A stretch of DNA of 64,000 nt from Actinomycetota bacterium (GCA_020160915.1 JAIUPK010000002.1:124001-188000), one strand, 5' to 3'; numbered from the stretch's first letter, positions 15,294-24,646 are shown. Numbers and translations: made by a program. Notes: a model not told the origin generated them from the letters alone.

Positions 15294-15746
15294 CTACTTC
15301 GCGGCAACGACCTTCAGAGTGATGGTCGCGACGAGGTCGTCACGAAGGCGAACCGTCGCCTCGTGCTCACCAGTCGCCTTGATCGGGCTGGTGATCTCGA
15401 TCTTGCGCTTGTCGATCGAGCCGAGACCCGCCGCAGCAACCGCATCCGCGATGTCCGAGGTCTTGACCGAGCCGAACAGACGCCCGCCTTCGCCGGCCTT
15501 GACGGTCAGCGACACGGTGGCGGCCTGAAGACGAGCCTTCAGGTCCTGCGCCTCTTCGAGGGTGGCGTGCTCGCGCGCAGCGCGGGCGGCCTTGATGGAT
15601 TCGATCTGCTTCTCGCCACCGCGGGTCCACGCCACGGCGAAGCCCTGGGGGATGAGGTAGTTGCGAGCGAAACCGTTCTTGACGTCAACGACGTCGCCGG
15701 GGGCACCGAGACCGGTGACCTCGTGCGTGAGGATCAGCTTGGACAT
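15294..15746 (-). CDS. rplI: 50S ribosomal protein L9
   Basis: 150 residues, the usual length. It begins [25 protein letters not shown] with the family signature [14 protein letters not shown], followed by the long connecting helix ([18 protein letters not shown]) and the C-terminal RNA-binding domain. L9 binds 23S rRNA at the base of L1 and limits frameshifting. Last gene of the rpsF-ssb-rpsR-rplI operon, 12 bases after rpsR. Confidence 0.95.
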   Translation of the reverse strand: MSKLILTHEVTGLGAPGDVVDVKNGFARNYLIPQGFAVAWTRGGEKQIESIKAARAAREHATLEEAQDLKARLQAATVSLTVKAGEGGRLFGSVKTSDIADAVAAAGLGSIDKRKIEITSPIKATGEHEATVRLRDDLVATITLKVVAAK

Positions 15747-15758
15747 TGTCGATACTCC

Positions 15759-16022
15759 TTAACGGCCCGAGCCGGCGTAGGGCAGCAGTGCCATCTCACG
15801 GGCGTTCTTGACGGCCGTGGCGATGAGACGCTGCTCCTGCACGGAGACACCGGTGATGCGGCGAGCGCGGATCTTTCCCCGCTCGGAGATGAACTTGCGA
15901 AGCGTCGCGACATCCTTGTAGTCGATGACGCCCACGCGGATCGCCTTGGCCGGGGCGGCGTTCTTGCCGTCCTTGCCCTTGCGGATGGGCTTGCGGCGAT
16001 CGCCGCTGCTCTTTCCTGCCAT
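15759..16022 (-). CDS. rpsR: 30S ribosomal protein S18
   Basis: 87 residues with the S18 core [50 protein letters not shown]. The N-terminal tail is basic. The zinc-type CxxC of some paralogues is absent, so this is the zinc-free form. S18 dimerises with S6 on 16S rRNA. It is separated from ssb by 74 bases that contain a dispersed repeat. Confidence 0.95.
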   Translation of the reverse strand: MAGKSSGDRRKPIRKGKDGKNAAPAKAIRVGVIDYKDVATLRKFISERGKIRARRITGVSVQEQRLIATAVKNAREMALLPYAGSGR

Positions 16023-16056
16023 GAGTTTCTGTTTCCTTCAGTACGTAGTAATCGGT

Positions 16057-16089
16057 GATCGAGTAGCGGCGCAGCCGCGTATCGAGATC
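16057..16089 (+). repeat. Dispersed palindromic repeat, copy 4 (GATCGAGTAG variant)
   Basis: Variant with arms GATCGAGTAG and TATCGAGATC around a GC hairpin, inside the ssb-rpsR intergenic space of an operon, so it cannot be a complete terminator there unless rpsR has its own promoter. Confidence 0.75.
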
Positions 16090-16096
16090 CGAAGAG

Positions 16097-16597
16097 TTAG
16101 AACGGCGTCTCGTCGGTGTAGTTGCCGGGCGTGTTCCAGACGTCGCCGCCGGCGTCGGGGGCGGATGCCGCCCACGGCTCCTCGGTGACCTGGCCGCCGC
16201 CCCGGGGGGCACCGCCTGACGAATCGCGGGATGACGCGGCACGGGTGACCTGGGCGGTCGCGTAGCGCAGGCTCGGGCCGATCTCGTCGACCTCGAGCTC
16301 GATGCTCGTGCGCTTCTCGCCTTCCTTCGTCTCGTACGAACGCTGCTTCAGACGACCGGTCGCGATGACGCGCGATCCCTTCGTGAGCGAACCGGCGACG
16401 TGCTCGGCGAACTCGCGCCATACGCTCGCGCGCAGGAAGAGTGCCTCACCGTCCTTCCAGTCGTTGCTCGCGCGGTCGAAGTTGCGCGGCGTCGATGCGA
16501 TGGTGAAGTTCGCCACCGCGAGCCCGTTCTGCGTGTAGCGCAGCTCCGGGTCGCTCGTGAGGTTACCCACGACGGTGATGACGGTCTCGCCGGCCAT
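16097..16597 (-). CDS. ssb: Single-stranded DNA-binding protein
   Basis: 166 residues: an OB-fold of about 115 residues ([30 protein letters not shown] at the start; [38 protein letters not shown]) followed by a flexible Gly/Ser-rich linker and the acidic tip TDETPF, an SSB-Ct used to recruit replication and repair proteins. It lies in the common rpsF-ssb-rpsR arrangement, three bases after rpsF. Confidence 0.95.
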   Translation of the reverse strand: MAGETVITVVGNLTSDPELRYTQNGLAVANFTIASTPRNFDRASNDWKDGEALFLRASVWREFAEHVAGSLTKGSRVIATGRLKQRSYETKEGEKRTSIELEVDEIGPSLRYATAQVTRAASSRDSSGGAPRGGGQVTEEPWAASAPDAGGDVWNTPGNYTDETPF

Positions 16598-16600
16598 GTC

Positions 16601-17086
16601 CTAGTCCGCGTCCTGGGCGGGCGCAGCCTTCGGCTTCGCGGCCGCGGCGGGCTTGGCGGGGGCATCCTCGGTCTCGACCTTGGCTGCGGGCGCGGCAGCC
16701 GGAGCGGCGGCAGCGGCCGGAGCCTTGGCGGGAGCGGCAGCCTTGCGGGCGGCCTTCTCGTCCGAGAGCTTCTTGGCGGCAGCAACCTGCGCGAAGCCCT
16801 GCTCGGCACGCAGCACCTTGGTGCGCATGACGGCTTCGCTGAGCTTCAGCTGGCGGTCGAGTTCGACGGTAGCGGTCGAGGTCGCCGTGAAGTTGACGAC
16901 GGCATAGATGCCCTCGGTCTTCTTGTTGATCTCGTAGGCCAGACGACGACGGCCCCAGATGTCGACGTTGTCGATGGTTCCCCCATCGGTACGAATGACA
17001 TTGAGGAACTTGTCTAGGCTGGGTGCCACGGTGCGCTCATCGATCTCTGGATCGAGGATCACCATGAGTTCATACTGGTGCGTCAC
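16601..17086 (-). CDS. rpsF: 30S ribosomal protein S6 with Ala/Pro/Lys-rich tail
   Basis: 161 residues. The first about 97 form the S6 ferredoxin-like fold ([45 protein letters not shown]). The remaining about 60 residues are a low-complexity Ala/Pro/Lys/Glu extension; S6 normally ends near residue 95-100, though several actinobacteria have similar tails. GTG start with an excellent AAGGAGG site. S6 pairs with S18, encoded two genes on. A hairpin in its leader may be an autoregulatory S6:S18 site. Confidence 0.93.
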   Translation of the reverse strand: MTHQYELMVILDPEIDERTVAPSLDKFLNVIRTDGGTIDNVDIWGRRRLAYEINKKTEGIYAVVNFTATSTATVELDRQLKLSEAVMRTKVLRAEQGFAQVAAAKKLSDEKAARKAAAPAKAPAAAAAPAAAPAAKVETEDAPAKPAAAAKPKAAPAQDAD

Positions 17087-17112
17087 AAACCCACCTCCTT
17101 CGGACTAGAACG

Positions 17113-17131
17113 GTTGCAGACGATCTGCAAC
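17113..17131 (-). promoter_or_regulatory. Hairpin in rpsF leader (possible S6:S18 site)
   Basis: GTTGCAGA and TCTGCAAC are perfect 8-bp arms around three bases, about 27 bases upstream of the rpsF start. On the minus strand the stem is followed by CCG, the trinucleotide recognised in known S6:S18 leader motifs, though the known motif has CCG in a bulge. It could instead be an operator in the rpsF/ino1 divergent region. Confidence 0.4.
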
Positions 17132-17218
17132 AGGAGGGTGTTGACGATTGTCGTGGTTCCGCGAACGGTTCCAGACAACCTGCCCAGTGTAGTCATTTCC
17201 CGTCAGGAGCACCATCCC

Positions 17219-18292
17219 ATGTCTGTGCGCGTAGCCCTTGCGGGTGTCGGCAACTGTGCCAACTCGCTTGTTCAGGGCGTGACCTTCTACGCGGATGCCG
17301 CGGCCGACGCCACTATCCCCGGTCTCATGCACAATCGGCTCGGGCCGTACGCCGTCGGTGACGTCGAGTTCGTCGCCGCGTTCGACGTGGACGCCCTGAA
17401 GGTCGGCGAGGACCTGGCCGACGCCATCTGGGCGAGCCAGAACTCGACCTTCCGATTTGCCGAGGTCGCACCCACCGGTGTGACCGTGCAGCGCGGACCC
17501 ACCCTCGACGGGCTGGGCGAGTACTACCGCAAGGTGGTCATCGAGTCGGATGCCCCCGCCGTCGACATCGCGCGGGCCCTCCGCGACAGCGGCGCCGATG
17601 TGCTCGTGGCCTACCTTCCCGTCGGCTCGGACCTCGCGGCGAAGCACTACGCACAGGCCGCCCTCGACGCCGGGGTCGCCTTCGTCAATGCCCTACCGGT
17701 GTTCATCGCGAGCGACCCGGAGTGGGCGGCGAAGTTCACCGCGGCGGGCATCCCGATCGTCGGCGACGACGTGAAGAGCCAGCTCGGCGCAACCATCACC
17801 CACCGGGTGCTCGCCCGACTGTTCGAGGAGCGCGGGCTCGTGCTCGACCGCACCTACCAGCTCAACGTCGGCGGCAACATGGACTTCAAGAACATGCTGG
17901 AGCGGTCACGACTCGAGTCGAAGAAGGTGTCGAAGACGCAGGCGGTCACCAGCAATGTGGAGGCCGAGCTGAACGCCCGCGACGTGCACATCGGGCCGAG
18001 CGACCACATCCCGTGGCTCGACGACCGCAAGCTCGCGTTCGTGCGCCTCGAGGGGCACGGGTTCGGCAACGCGCCCACGAGCCTCGAGTACAAGCTCGAG
18101 GTGTGGGACTCGCCGAACTCCGCCGGCGTCGTGATCGACGCGATCCGGGCGGCGAAGGTGGCGCTCGACGCCGGCCTCGGGGGACCGGTGGAGGCGGCAT
18201 CCGCCTACCTGATGAAGTCACCGCCGGTGCAACTGCCCGACCCGGTCGCCCGCGCCCGCTTCGACGAGTGGATCAGCGCGAACTCCCGTTGA
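17219..18292 (+). CDS. ino1: Inositol-3-phosphate synthase
   Basis: 357 residues, the short actinobacterial/archaeal form of myo-inositol-1-phosphate synthase. It starts [20 protein letters not shown] (NAD-binding Rossmann strand) and contains [26 protein letters not shown] and [11 protein letters not shown], which hold NAD- and phosphate-binding residues of the family. It converts glucose-6-phosphate to inositol phosphate for phosphatidylinositol and mycothiol, both actinobacterial. A longer in-frame start upstream overlaps rpsF and is rejected; AGGAG sits ten bases before this ATG. Divergent from rpsF. Confidence 0.92.
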   Translation: MSVRVALAGVGNCANSLVQGVTFYADAAADATIPGLMHNRLGPYAVGDVEFVAAFDVDALKVGEDLADAIWASQNSTFRFAEVAPTGVTVQRGPTLDGLGEYYRKVVIESDAPAVDIARALRDSGADVLVAYLPVGSDLAAKHYAQAALDAGVAFVNALPVFIASDPEWAAKFTAAGIPIVGDDVKSQLGATITHRVLARLFEERGLVLDRTYQLNVGGNMDFKNMLERSRLESKKVSKTQAVTSNVEAELNARDVHIGPSDHIPWLDDRKLAFVRLEGHGFGNAPTSLEYKLEVWDSPNSAGVVIDAIRAAKVALDAGLGGPVEAASAYLMKSPPVQLPDPVARARFDEWISANSR

Positions 18293-18309
18293 TCTGACGG
18301 CTCTCGCCC

Positions 18310-18394
18310 GTTCGCGGATCAGGAGCTCGCGCAGACACACCGTGCCTGTGCCGCGTTCTAGCGGCGAGCCGCGCAGATCTCCTGATCCGCGAAC
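18310..18394. repeat. 16-bp inverted repeat between convergent genes
   Basis: GTTCGCGGATCAGGAG (18310-18325) and its exact reverse complement (18379-18394) flank 53 bases. Outer flanks (CTCTCGCC and GGCGAGAC) extend the symmetry imperfectly. It lies between ino1 and the convergent cca gene and may terminate both, or be a small mobile-type element similar in layout to that at 3742-3849. Confidence 0.8.
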
Positions 18395-18431
18395 AGTTCA
18401 GGCGAGACGGGAGTCCGAGCTTCCCGCGCCC

Positions 18432-19850
18432 TCAGCGCGCAGACCACCACGCCCGGAGGCGCACTTCGGCCTCCTCCGGCCCGAGCGGACCCTCGTCGAG
18501 GCGCAGGTCGAGCAGGAAGCGGTACGCCTCGCCCACCTCGCGCCCGGGCGCAAGCCCGAGGATCGCCATGATCTGCTCACCGTCGAGATCGGGCCGCACC
18601 GCCGCGATGCCTTCGGCCTCGGCGATCGCTGCGATGCGCTCCTCGAGGTCGTCGTAGGCGAACCCGAGCCGGTCGGCCTTGCGCCGGTTGCGGGTCGTCA
18701 CGTCGGCCCGGGTCAGGATGTGCAACCTCTCGAGCTGGTCGCCCGCGTCGCGCACGTAGCGACGCACCGCCGAGTCGGTCCACGCGCCATCCGTGTAGCC
18801 GAAGAAACGCAGGTGCAGCTCGATCAGTCGGGCGACGGATGCCACGGTGTCGTTGTCGAAGCGCAGCGCCTTGAGTCGCTTGGCCGCGAGCTTGGCGCCG
18901 ACGACGTCGTGGTGGTGGAAGGTGACCACACCACCCCCCTCGATTCGTCGGGTGGAGGGCTTGCCGATGTCGTGCAGCAGGGCCGCGAGGCGCAGCACGA
19001 GGTCGACCGAGTGTCCGCGTGACTTCTCCAGGTCGATCGCCTGGCGCAGCACGGTGAGGCTGTGCTCGTAGACGTCCTTGTGGTGAGCGTGCTCGTCGAC
19101 CTCGAGTCGCAGAGCAGGAATCTCGGGGAGCACCAACTGCGCAATGCCCGTGTCGACGAGCAGACGGATGCCCGGCACCGGGTCATCCGTGCGCAGCAGC
19201 TTCGACAGCTCATCGCTGATGCGCTCAACGCTCACGATCTCCAACCGCGGCGCGAGCTCAGCCATCGCGCGGACGGTGTCGTCGGCCACGGTGAACCCCA
19301 GCTGGCTCGTGAACCGGGCGGCTCGCAGCATCCTCAACGGGTCATCGCCGAAGGAGACCTCCGGTGCTCCGGGGGTCGAGATGCGGCGGGCGAGCAGGTC
19401 ATCGAGACCACCCCAGGGGTCGACGAGCTGCCGTTCGGGCAGCCGGAGGGCCATCGCGTTGACGGTGAAGTCGCGCCGCACGAGGTCGTCCTCGAGTGTG
19501 TCGCCGAACTGCACGATCGGCTTGCGGGTCTCGCCGTCGTAGGCGTCGGCCCGGTAGGTCGTGATCTCTACCGTCAGTCCGTTGATGCGGGCGGCGATCG
19601 TGCCGAAGTCGCGGCCGACGTCCCACTGCACATCGGAGATCGGCGTGACTAGGGCGAGGATGTCGTCGGGGCGGGCGCTGGTGGTGAAGTCGAGATCGGT
19701 GAGGTCGCGGTTCAGGAATGCGTCGCGTACCGATCCGCCGACGAGAGCGAGCTCGTGTCCCGCCGCGGAGAAGGCGGCAGCGAGTCGGGAGACGGCAGCA
19801 GAATCGGCGAGTTCGCCGAGTCGTTCGACTGCCCTTGCGACGCTCTCCAT
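18432..19850 (-). CDS. cca: CCA tRNA nucleotidyltransferase
   Basis: 472 residues from the ATG of MESVARAVERLGELA. The nucleotidyltransferase head has LVGGSVRDAFLNRDLTDLDF (GG at 38-39, catalytic D52 and D54), followed by the RRDFTVNAMALRL segment and a C-terminal HD-type domain with LLHDIGKP. It adds or repairs the CCA end of tRNAs; both tRNAs in this window lack an encoded CCA. A GTG six codons upstream (19868) is an alternative start. Neither start has a strong ribosome site. Confidence 0.88.
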   Translation of the reverse strand: MESVARAVERLGELADSAAVSRLAAAFSAAGHELALVGGSVRDAFLNRDLTDLDFTTSARPDDILALVTPISDVQWDVGRDFGTIAARINGLTVEITTYRADAYDGETRKPIVQFGDTLEDDLVRRDFTVNAMALRLPERQLVDPWGGLDDLLARRISTPGAPEVSFGDDPLRMLRAARFTSQLGFTVADDTVRAMAELAPRLEIVSVERISDELSKLLRTDDPVPGIRLLVDTGIAQLVLPEIPALRLEVDEHAHHKDVYEHSLTVLRQAIDLEKSRGHSVDLVLRLAALLHDIGKPSTRRIEGGGVVTFHHHDVVGAKLAAKRLKALRFDNDTVASVARLIELHLRFFGYTDGAWTDSAVRRYVRDAGDQLERLHILTRADVTTRNRRKADRLGFAYDDLEERIAAIAEAEGIAAVRPDLDGEQIMAILGLAPGREVGEAYRFLLDLRLDEGPLGPEEAEVRLRAWWSAR

Positions 19851-19907
19851 GAGACCCAAGCTTGTCACAGGGCCATTCGTGTGACCGGACTCCCAGAAGC
19901 GAGTGAA

Positions 19908-19913
19908 TAGACT
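19908..19913 (+). promoter_or_regulatory. -10-like TAGACT, leaderless-type start of the DUF6049 gene
   Basis: TAGACT ends six bases before the ATG at 19920 and no ribosome site lies between. Confidence 0.5.
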
Positions 19914-19919
19914 TTGGGC

Positions 19920-21566
19920 ATGCTGGCCGAGCGATTCACGCCGCTGCGTGCTGCACTGGCGCTGCTCCTCGGGCTAGCGGGAGCCGTGACCGGTGTTGCC
20001 ATCGCGGCCCCCGCGGCGACCTCGGTCGGACCCGACGGCACCGTCGCCCTCACCGTGGTCGTGCCGCTGGCCGTGCCGGAGAGCGACGCCGGATTCATCC
20101 CGGCTGATGCACTCGACCAGTACACGCGACCCACGGGACTTCTGACCCGCGAGCTCGACGCGATCATCGACCGTCCCGTGGTGATCGCGATCGATCCGCG
20201 TATCATCGCGTCGATCCGGATCCTGGGTTCGTCGGTGCCGGCGTCGGCCATCGAATGGCTGAGCCGCCTCGAATCGGCGAGCAATGAGACCTTCGCGCTG
20301 ACCTACGCCGACTCCGACATCACTCTCGGTCTTCAGGCGGGTAGCCCTCGAGTGCTGCAGCCCGAGTCCTTCGACTTCGCCATCGATCCCTCGCTGTTCG
20401 CCGAGGCCGCCGCTCAAACCCCCGCCCCGACTTCGAGTCCGGATGCCACGGCGCCCGGTCTGCCGACCAGCGAGTCACTGCTGGCCTGGCCGTACACCCT
20501 CGAGTCGATCGCCTGGCCGCGGGACGGCACCGTCGTCACCGCCGACCTCTCGGCGATCACGGCCAGCGGCTACACGACGACGATCCTGTCGTCGGCCAAC
20601 GTCTCCCGTGACGAGGGGTCCGCGCTGGTGAGGGTGGACGGCGGCACCGCGGCGATCTCCGACGATGCGGTGTCGGGCGCGCTTCGAGCGGCCGTGGCAT
20701 CCGTGTCGACAGACGACTGGGTGTCGGCTATGGGCACCGTGTCTGCCGCTCTGGATGCCGCGCCCGCGACGGTACTCGCCACGCTCGACCGCACCGTTCC
20801 GATCACCGGAACGCACCTCGCCGAGACGCTCAGCACCCTGCAGGCCGACCCGCGCGTGAGGCTCACCGGCCTGTCGCAGCTCCTGGCCGGCTCCGCTGAC
20901 GAGGCGACCCTCGTCGACTCGCCCCAGCCCGCCGCGAGCGTTGGGCAGATGGCCATGCTGCTCGACGCCGAGTCGGCGGAGATCAGGTTCGCGACCGTCG
21001 CGGAGTCGCCGAGCGCCATCACGTCACCTCGCCGCCTCCACCTCCTCGCCCTGCTATCGAGCGCCTGGCTGCGCAATCCCGCGGGCTGGCTCACGGCCAC
21101 CGATGCGTTCCTCACAGACTCGGACGACCTGAGAGCGTCGGTGCAGGTCGTCGCCTACAGCAGCTTCAATCTGCTCGCCGACAGCGCCTCACTGCCCATC
21201 TCGGTGAGCAACTCCCTCGACCAGGCCGTGACGGTGTACATCACCGTGCGGCCCGAAACAGCACTGCTGGCAGTCACCGACTCGCGCGTGGAGCTCGTGG
21301 TGGAGCCGGACTCGCAGGCCAAGGGTCAGATTCCCGTGCAGGCGGTGTCCAACGGAACGGTTCAGGTGCTCATCACCCTCGCCAGCGGAGCCGGCGTGCC
21401 GATCGGCGCTCCCGCGACCGCGGAGATCAACGTGCAGGCCGGCTGGGAGACGCCCATCGTGCTGGTGGTCGGCATCATCGTGGTGCTGGTGTTCGGCGGG
21501 GGAATCGTGCGCAACATCCTGCGCAGGAGGAAGCCGGCGCGACCGGTCGAGCCGACGGATGACTGA
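19920..21566 (+). CDS. DUF6049-type membrane-anchored envelope protein
   Basis: 548 residues: an N-terminal signal segment (ALALLLGLAGAVTGVAIAAPAA), a large extracytoplasmic part rich in Ala/Ser/Thr/Asp, and one C-terminal transmembrane helix (about 505-526, PIVLVVGIIVVLVFGGGIV) followed by a basic tail. Position between the CCA-adding enzyme and MurJ matches the Mycobacterium Rv3909 locus, whose family (DUF6049) has no proven function. Its end overlaps murJ by eight bases, so it may assist lipid II flipping or wall synthesis; that is inference from context. Confidence 0.7.
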   Translation: MLAERFTPLRAALALLLGLAGAVTGVAIAAPAATSVGPDGTVALTVVVPLAVPESDAGFIPADALDQYTRPTGLLTRELDAIIDRPVVIAIDPRIIASIRILGSSVPASAIEWLSRLESASNETFALTYADSDITLGLQAGSPRVLQPESFDFAIDPSLFAEAAAQTPAPTSSPDATAPGLPTSESLLAWPYTLESIAWPRDGTVVTADLSAITASGYTTTILSSANVSRDEGSALVRVDGGTAAISDDAVSGALRAAVASVSTDDWVSAMGTVSAALDAAPATVLATLDRTVPITGTHLAETLSTLQADPRVRLTGLSQLLAGSADEATLVDSPQPAASVGQMAMLLDAESAEIRFATVAESPSAITSPRRLHLLALLSSAWLRNPAGWLTATDAFLTDSDDLRASVQVVAYSSFNLLADSASLPISVSNSLDQAVTVYITVRPETALLAVTDSRVELVVEPDSQAKGQIPVQAVSNGTVQVLITLASGAGVPIGAPATAEINVQAGWETPIVLVVGIIVVLVFGGGIVRNILRRRKPARPVEPTDD

Positions 21567-23211
21567 CCGCCCGAGCGACGAGGTCGATGGGGCCTCCGCG
21601 ATCGGGCGTGCCAGCGCGGCGCTGGCCTCGGGCACGATCGTGTCGCGCATCCTCGGGTTCGTCAACGCCGCGGTGCTCGCCGCAGCGATCGGTTACATCG
21701 GCGGCGCAGCTGACGCCTTCACGCTGGCAACCCAGATTCCGAACAGCATCTACGCGCTCATCGCGGGAGGACTGCTGAGTGCGGTCCTCGTTCCCCAGAT
21801 CGTGCGGGCGGGCATCCAGGCCGATGGCGGCGCTGCCTTCATCAACAAGCTGGTGACACTCGGCACCGTGGTCTTCGTGATCGTCGCCGCCGCCGCGACC
21901 CTCGCCGCGCCGTGGTTGGTGAGCCTGTACGCGCAGTCCGGCACGAAGGGATTCGGCCCCGACGAACTCGCGCTCGCGACGGCGTTCGCCTACTGGTGCC
22001 TGCCGCAGGTGCTCTTCTACGCCCTGTACAGCCTGCTGGGGCAGGTGCTCAATGCGCGCCGGGTGTTCGGTCCCTTCACCTGGGCACCCGCGCTCAACAA
22101 CGTGATCGCCATCACGGGTGTCTCGATCTTCATCGCCCTGTTCGGTGCCTTCCCCGCCAATCAGGATGCCTCGGTCTGGACGCCCACGATGATCGCCGTG
22201 CTCGCCGGCACCGCCACTCTCGGCATCGCAGCCCAGGCGTTCATCCTCCTGTTCTTCTGGCGACGCGCGGGACTCACCTACCGGCCCGACTTCCGCTGGC
22301 GGGGCGTGGGCCTAGGAAGCACCGGGCGGGCTGCGGCCTGGGTATTCGGCATGATCCTCATCACCCAGCTCGCCGCCATCGTCGAGACCCGGGTCGCCAC
22401 CGGCGCCTCGGGCGACGCGTCGATCGGTGCGCTGAAGTACGCGTGGCTGATCTTCATGCTGCCGCACTCCATCGTCACGGTGTCCATCGCGACTGCGTAC
22501 TTCACGCGGATGAGCACCCACGCCCGCGGTGGTGACCTCGCGTCGATTCGGGAGGACGTGGCATCCTCGCTCAAGTCGATCCTGTTGATCATGGTGTTCT
22601 CGGCCGTCGGCCTCATCGTGCTCGCCTACCCGTTCAGCGCGGTGTTCGGCGGCGGATTCGCGGAGATCAGCGCGCTCGGCAACGTGCTGATCGCCTATCT
22701 CGTCGGCCTCATCCCCTTCACAGTGCTGTTCGTGCTTCAGCGGGTCTTCTACGCGCTGGATGACACGCGCACGGCCTTCTTCCTGCAGCTGTTCCAGTCC
22801 GCCGTGTTCATGGCCGGCATTCTCGGCGTCGCCATGCTCCCGAGCGCCTGGGTGGCCGTGGGCGTGGCCGGCATGATGAGCATCTCGGGCACGCTCGGCA
22901 CCATCGCTGCTGCGATCGTGCTGCGTCGCCGGCTCGGAGGCATAGGCGCGCGCTCGATCCTCGGCTCGACAGCCTGGTACCTCGCGGCCGCCCTGGTCGC
23001 CGGAGCACTCGGCGCGCTCGCCGTCTGGGGTCTCGGCGGGTTCGTCGAGGGCGGATTCGCCGTCGCGACCCGCATCGGCGGCGGCGTCACTCTAGCCGTC
23101 GTGGGAACCGGGATGGCCCTGATCTACCTCGGCCTGCTGGCTGTCACGCGCAACCCGCAACTGGCAGCCCTCGCCGCCCCGGTTCTCAGCCGAATCCGCC
23201 GCCGCCGATAG
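21559..23211 (+). CDS. murJ: Lipid II flippase MurJ
   Basis: 550 residues with about 14 transmembrane segments. It begins after a short cytoplasmic tail with the MVF-family stretch ASGTIVSRILGFVNAAVLAAAIG and AFTLATQIPNSIYALIAGGLLSAVLVP. It moves lipid II across the cytoplasmic membrane for peptidoglycan polymerisation. Unlike the mycobacterial MviN it has no C-terminal pseudokinase extension. Coupled to the DUF6049 gene by overlap. Confidence 0.92.
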   Translation: MTDRPSDEVDGASAIGRASAALASGTIVSRILGFVNAAVLAAAIGYIGGAADAFTLATQIPNSIYALIAGGLLSAVLVPQIVRAGIQADGGAAFINKLVTLGTVVFVIVAAAATLAAPWLVSLYAQSGTKGFGPDELALATAFAYWCLPQVLFYALYSLLGQVLNARRVFGPFTWAPALNNVIAITGVSIFIALFGAFPANQDASVWTPTMIAVLAGTATLGIAAQAFILLFFWRRAGLTYRPDFRWRGVGLGSTGRAAAWVFGMILITQLAAIVETRVATGASGDASIGALKYAWLIFMLPHSIVTVSIATAYFTRMSTHARGGDLASIREDVASSLKSILLIMVFSAVGLIVLAYPFSAVFGGGFAEISALGNVLIAYLVGLIPFTVLFVLQRVFYALDDTRTAFFLQLFQSAVFMAGILGVAMLPSAWVAVGVAGMMSISGTLGTIAAAIVLRRRLGGIGARSILGSTAWYLAAALVAGALGALAVWGLGGFVEGGFAVATRIGGGVTLAVVGTGMALIYLGLLAVTRNPQLAALAAPVLSRIRRRR

Positions 23212-23275
23212 TCAGATCAAGCCGATTGTGCGGGCGCTCCGAACCCCAGTAGTGCAGGAATAGCCTCGACATAGT

Positions 23276-23296
23276 ATGTGTTGTACCGGGCAGTGA
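23276..23296 (+). CDS. Possible leader peptide MCCTGQ before trxB
   Basis: ATG TGT TGT ACC GGG CAG TGA, six codons with two tandem rare TGT codons, ends 23 bases before the trxB start. TAGCCT (about 23261-23266) lies nine bases upstream and could give a nearly leaderless transcript. Cys-rich leaderless mini-ORFs act as cysteine attenuators in mycobacteria; here the idea is inference and chance occurrence is possible. No strong ribosome site. Confidence 0.3.
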   Translation: MCCTGQ

Positions 23297-23319
23297 TAAC
23301 CCTGAGGGAGACGCGTCAA

Positions 23320-24288
23320 GTGCGGCAAGTAATCATCATCGGATCCGGCCCGGCCGGCTACACGGCGGCCATCTACGCGGCTCGTGCCAGCCTCGCGCCG
23401 CTGCTCATCGCGAGCTCCGTCGAGGCCGGCGGTGAGCTCATGAAGACCACCGAGGTCGAGAACTACCCGGGATTCGCCGAGGGCATCCAAGGTCCCGAGC
23501 TCATGATGGCGATGCAGGCGCAGGCCGAGCGCTTCGGCACGGAGATCGTCCTCGACGACGTCGTGAGCCTGGAGCTCGAGGGCGACATCAAGCGCGTGAC
23601 TCTCGGCAACGGAGACGTGCACGAGGCGCTCGCGGTGATCTTCGCGACGGGCTCTGCCTACCGCAAGCTCGGTCTCGAGGACGAGACGCGCCTGAGCGGT
23701 CACGGCGTCTCGTGGTGTGCCACCTGTGACGGATTCTTCTTCCGCCAGAAGACCATCGCGGTCGTCGGTGGCGGCGACTCGGCGATGGAGGAGGCAACCT
23801 TCCTCACGAAGTTCGCCGACAAGGTCTACGTGATCCACCGCAAGGACTCCCTGCGGGCGTCCAAGGCGATGCAGGAGCGTGCGTTCAGCGACCCGAAGAT
23901 CGAGTTCCTCTTCAACAAGGAGGTCGCTCACATCTACGGTGACGAGCTCGTGACGGGCATCGGCATCGTCGACACCGTGGATGGCACGGAGACCACCCTC
24001 GACCTGAGTGGCCTGTTCGTGGCGATCGGCGCCGACCCGCGCACGCACCTCGTGCACGGCCAGCTCGACCTCAACCCGGACGGCACCATCCACGTCGACG
24101 GCCGCTCCAGCCGCACCAACATCGCCGGCGTTTTCGCCGCTGGTGATGTCATCGACCCCACGTACCGCCAGGCAGTGACGGCCGCGGGGTCGGGCACCGT
24201 GGCGGCGCTCGACACCGAGCACTACCTCGCTTCGCTTCCGAAGAACATCGTCGACGCGGCACACCAGCCGGCCGTCGCATCCGCCTGA
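23320..24288 (+). CDS. trxB: Thioredoxin reductase
   Basis: 322 residues from GTG. FAD site GSGPAG at 8-13, redox-active disulfide CATC at 133-136 and NADPH motif GGGDSA at about 150-155; the C-terminal FAD segment is GVFAAGDV. It reduces thioredoxin with NADPH, and its partner trxA follows 20 bases later. An in-frame start 14 codons upstream exists, but GGGAGA precedes the GTG at proper distance and the protein then begins with the beta strand RQVIIIGSG, as the family requires. Confidence 0.95.
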   Translation: MRQVIIIGSGPAGYTAAIYAARASLAPLLIASSVEAGGELMKTTEVENYPGFAEGIQGPELMMAMQAQAERFGTEIVLDDVVSLELEGDIKRVTLGNGDVHEALAVIFATGSAYRKLGLEDETRLSGHGVSWCATCDGFFFRQKTIAVVGGGDSAMEEATFLTKFADKVYVIHRKDSLRASKAMQERAFSDPKIEFLFNKEVAHIYGDELVTGIGIVDTVDGTETTLDLSGLFVAIGADPRTHLVHGQLDLNPDGTIHVDGRSSRTNIAGVFAAGDVIDPTYRQAVTAAGSGTVAALDTEHYLASLPKNIVDAAHQPAVASA

Positions 24289-24308
24289 TTCACGAAAGAA
24301 GGAAACCC

Positions 24309-24635
24309 ATGTCAACAGCACACGACGTCACCGACGCCACGTTCGCCGATGAGGTGCTCAACTCGAAGGACACCATCATGGTGGACTTCTGGGCCGAGTG
24401 GTGCGGCCCGTGTCGCGCCGTCTCCCCGATCCTCGACCAGATCGCGGCTGAGCACGCCGACAAGATCAAGATCGTCAAGCTCAACGTCGACGACAACCCG
24501 CAGATGGCGATGAAGTACCAGATCACGTCGATCCCCGCGATGAAGGTCTTCCGCGGCGGCGAGGTCGTCAAGACGGTCATCGGTGCGAAGCCGAAGCCGG
24601 CCATCGAGGCCGACCTGGCCGAGTTCCTGGCCTGA
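24309..24635 (+). CDS. trxA: Thioredoxin
   Basis: 108 residues with the active site WCGPC (C32, C35), the preceding VDFWAEW strand, and the cis-Pro region TSIPAMKVFRGG. Small soluble disulfide reductant that is recycled by the upstream thioredoxin reductase and supplies ribonucleotide reductase and other enzymes. AAAGAAGG precedes the ATG. A terminator hairpin follows. Confidence 0.95.
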   Translation: MSTAHDVTDATFADEVLNSKDTIMVDFWAEWCGPCRAVSPILDQIAAEHADKIKIVKLNVDDNPQMAMKYQITSIPAMKVFRGGEVVKTVIGAKPKPAIEADLAEFLA

Positions 24636-24646
24636 TCCGATCCACG

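Noticed and set aside
15029-15528. Plus-strand ORFs opposite rplI and its spacer
   Set aside because: They run through the strong terminator hairpin and the antisense of L9, with no homology.
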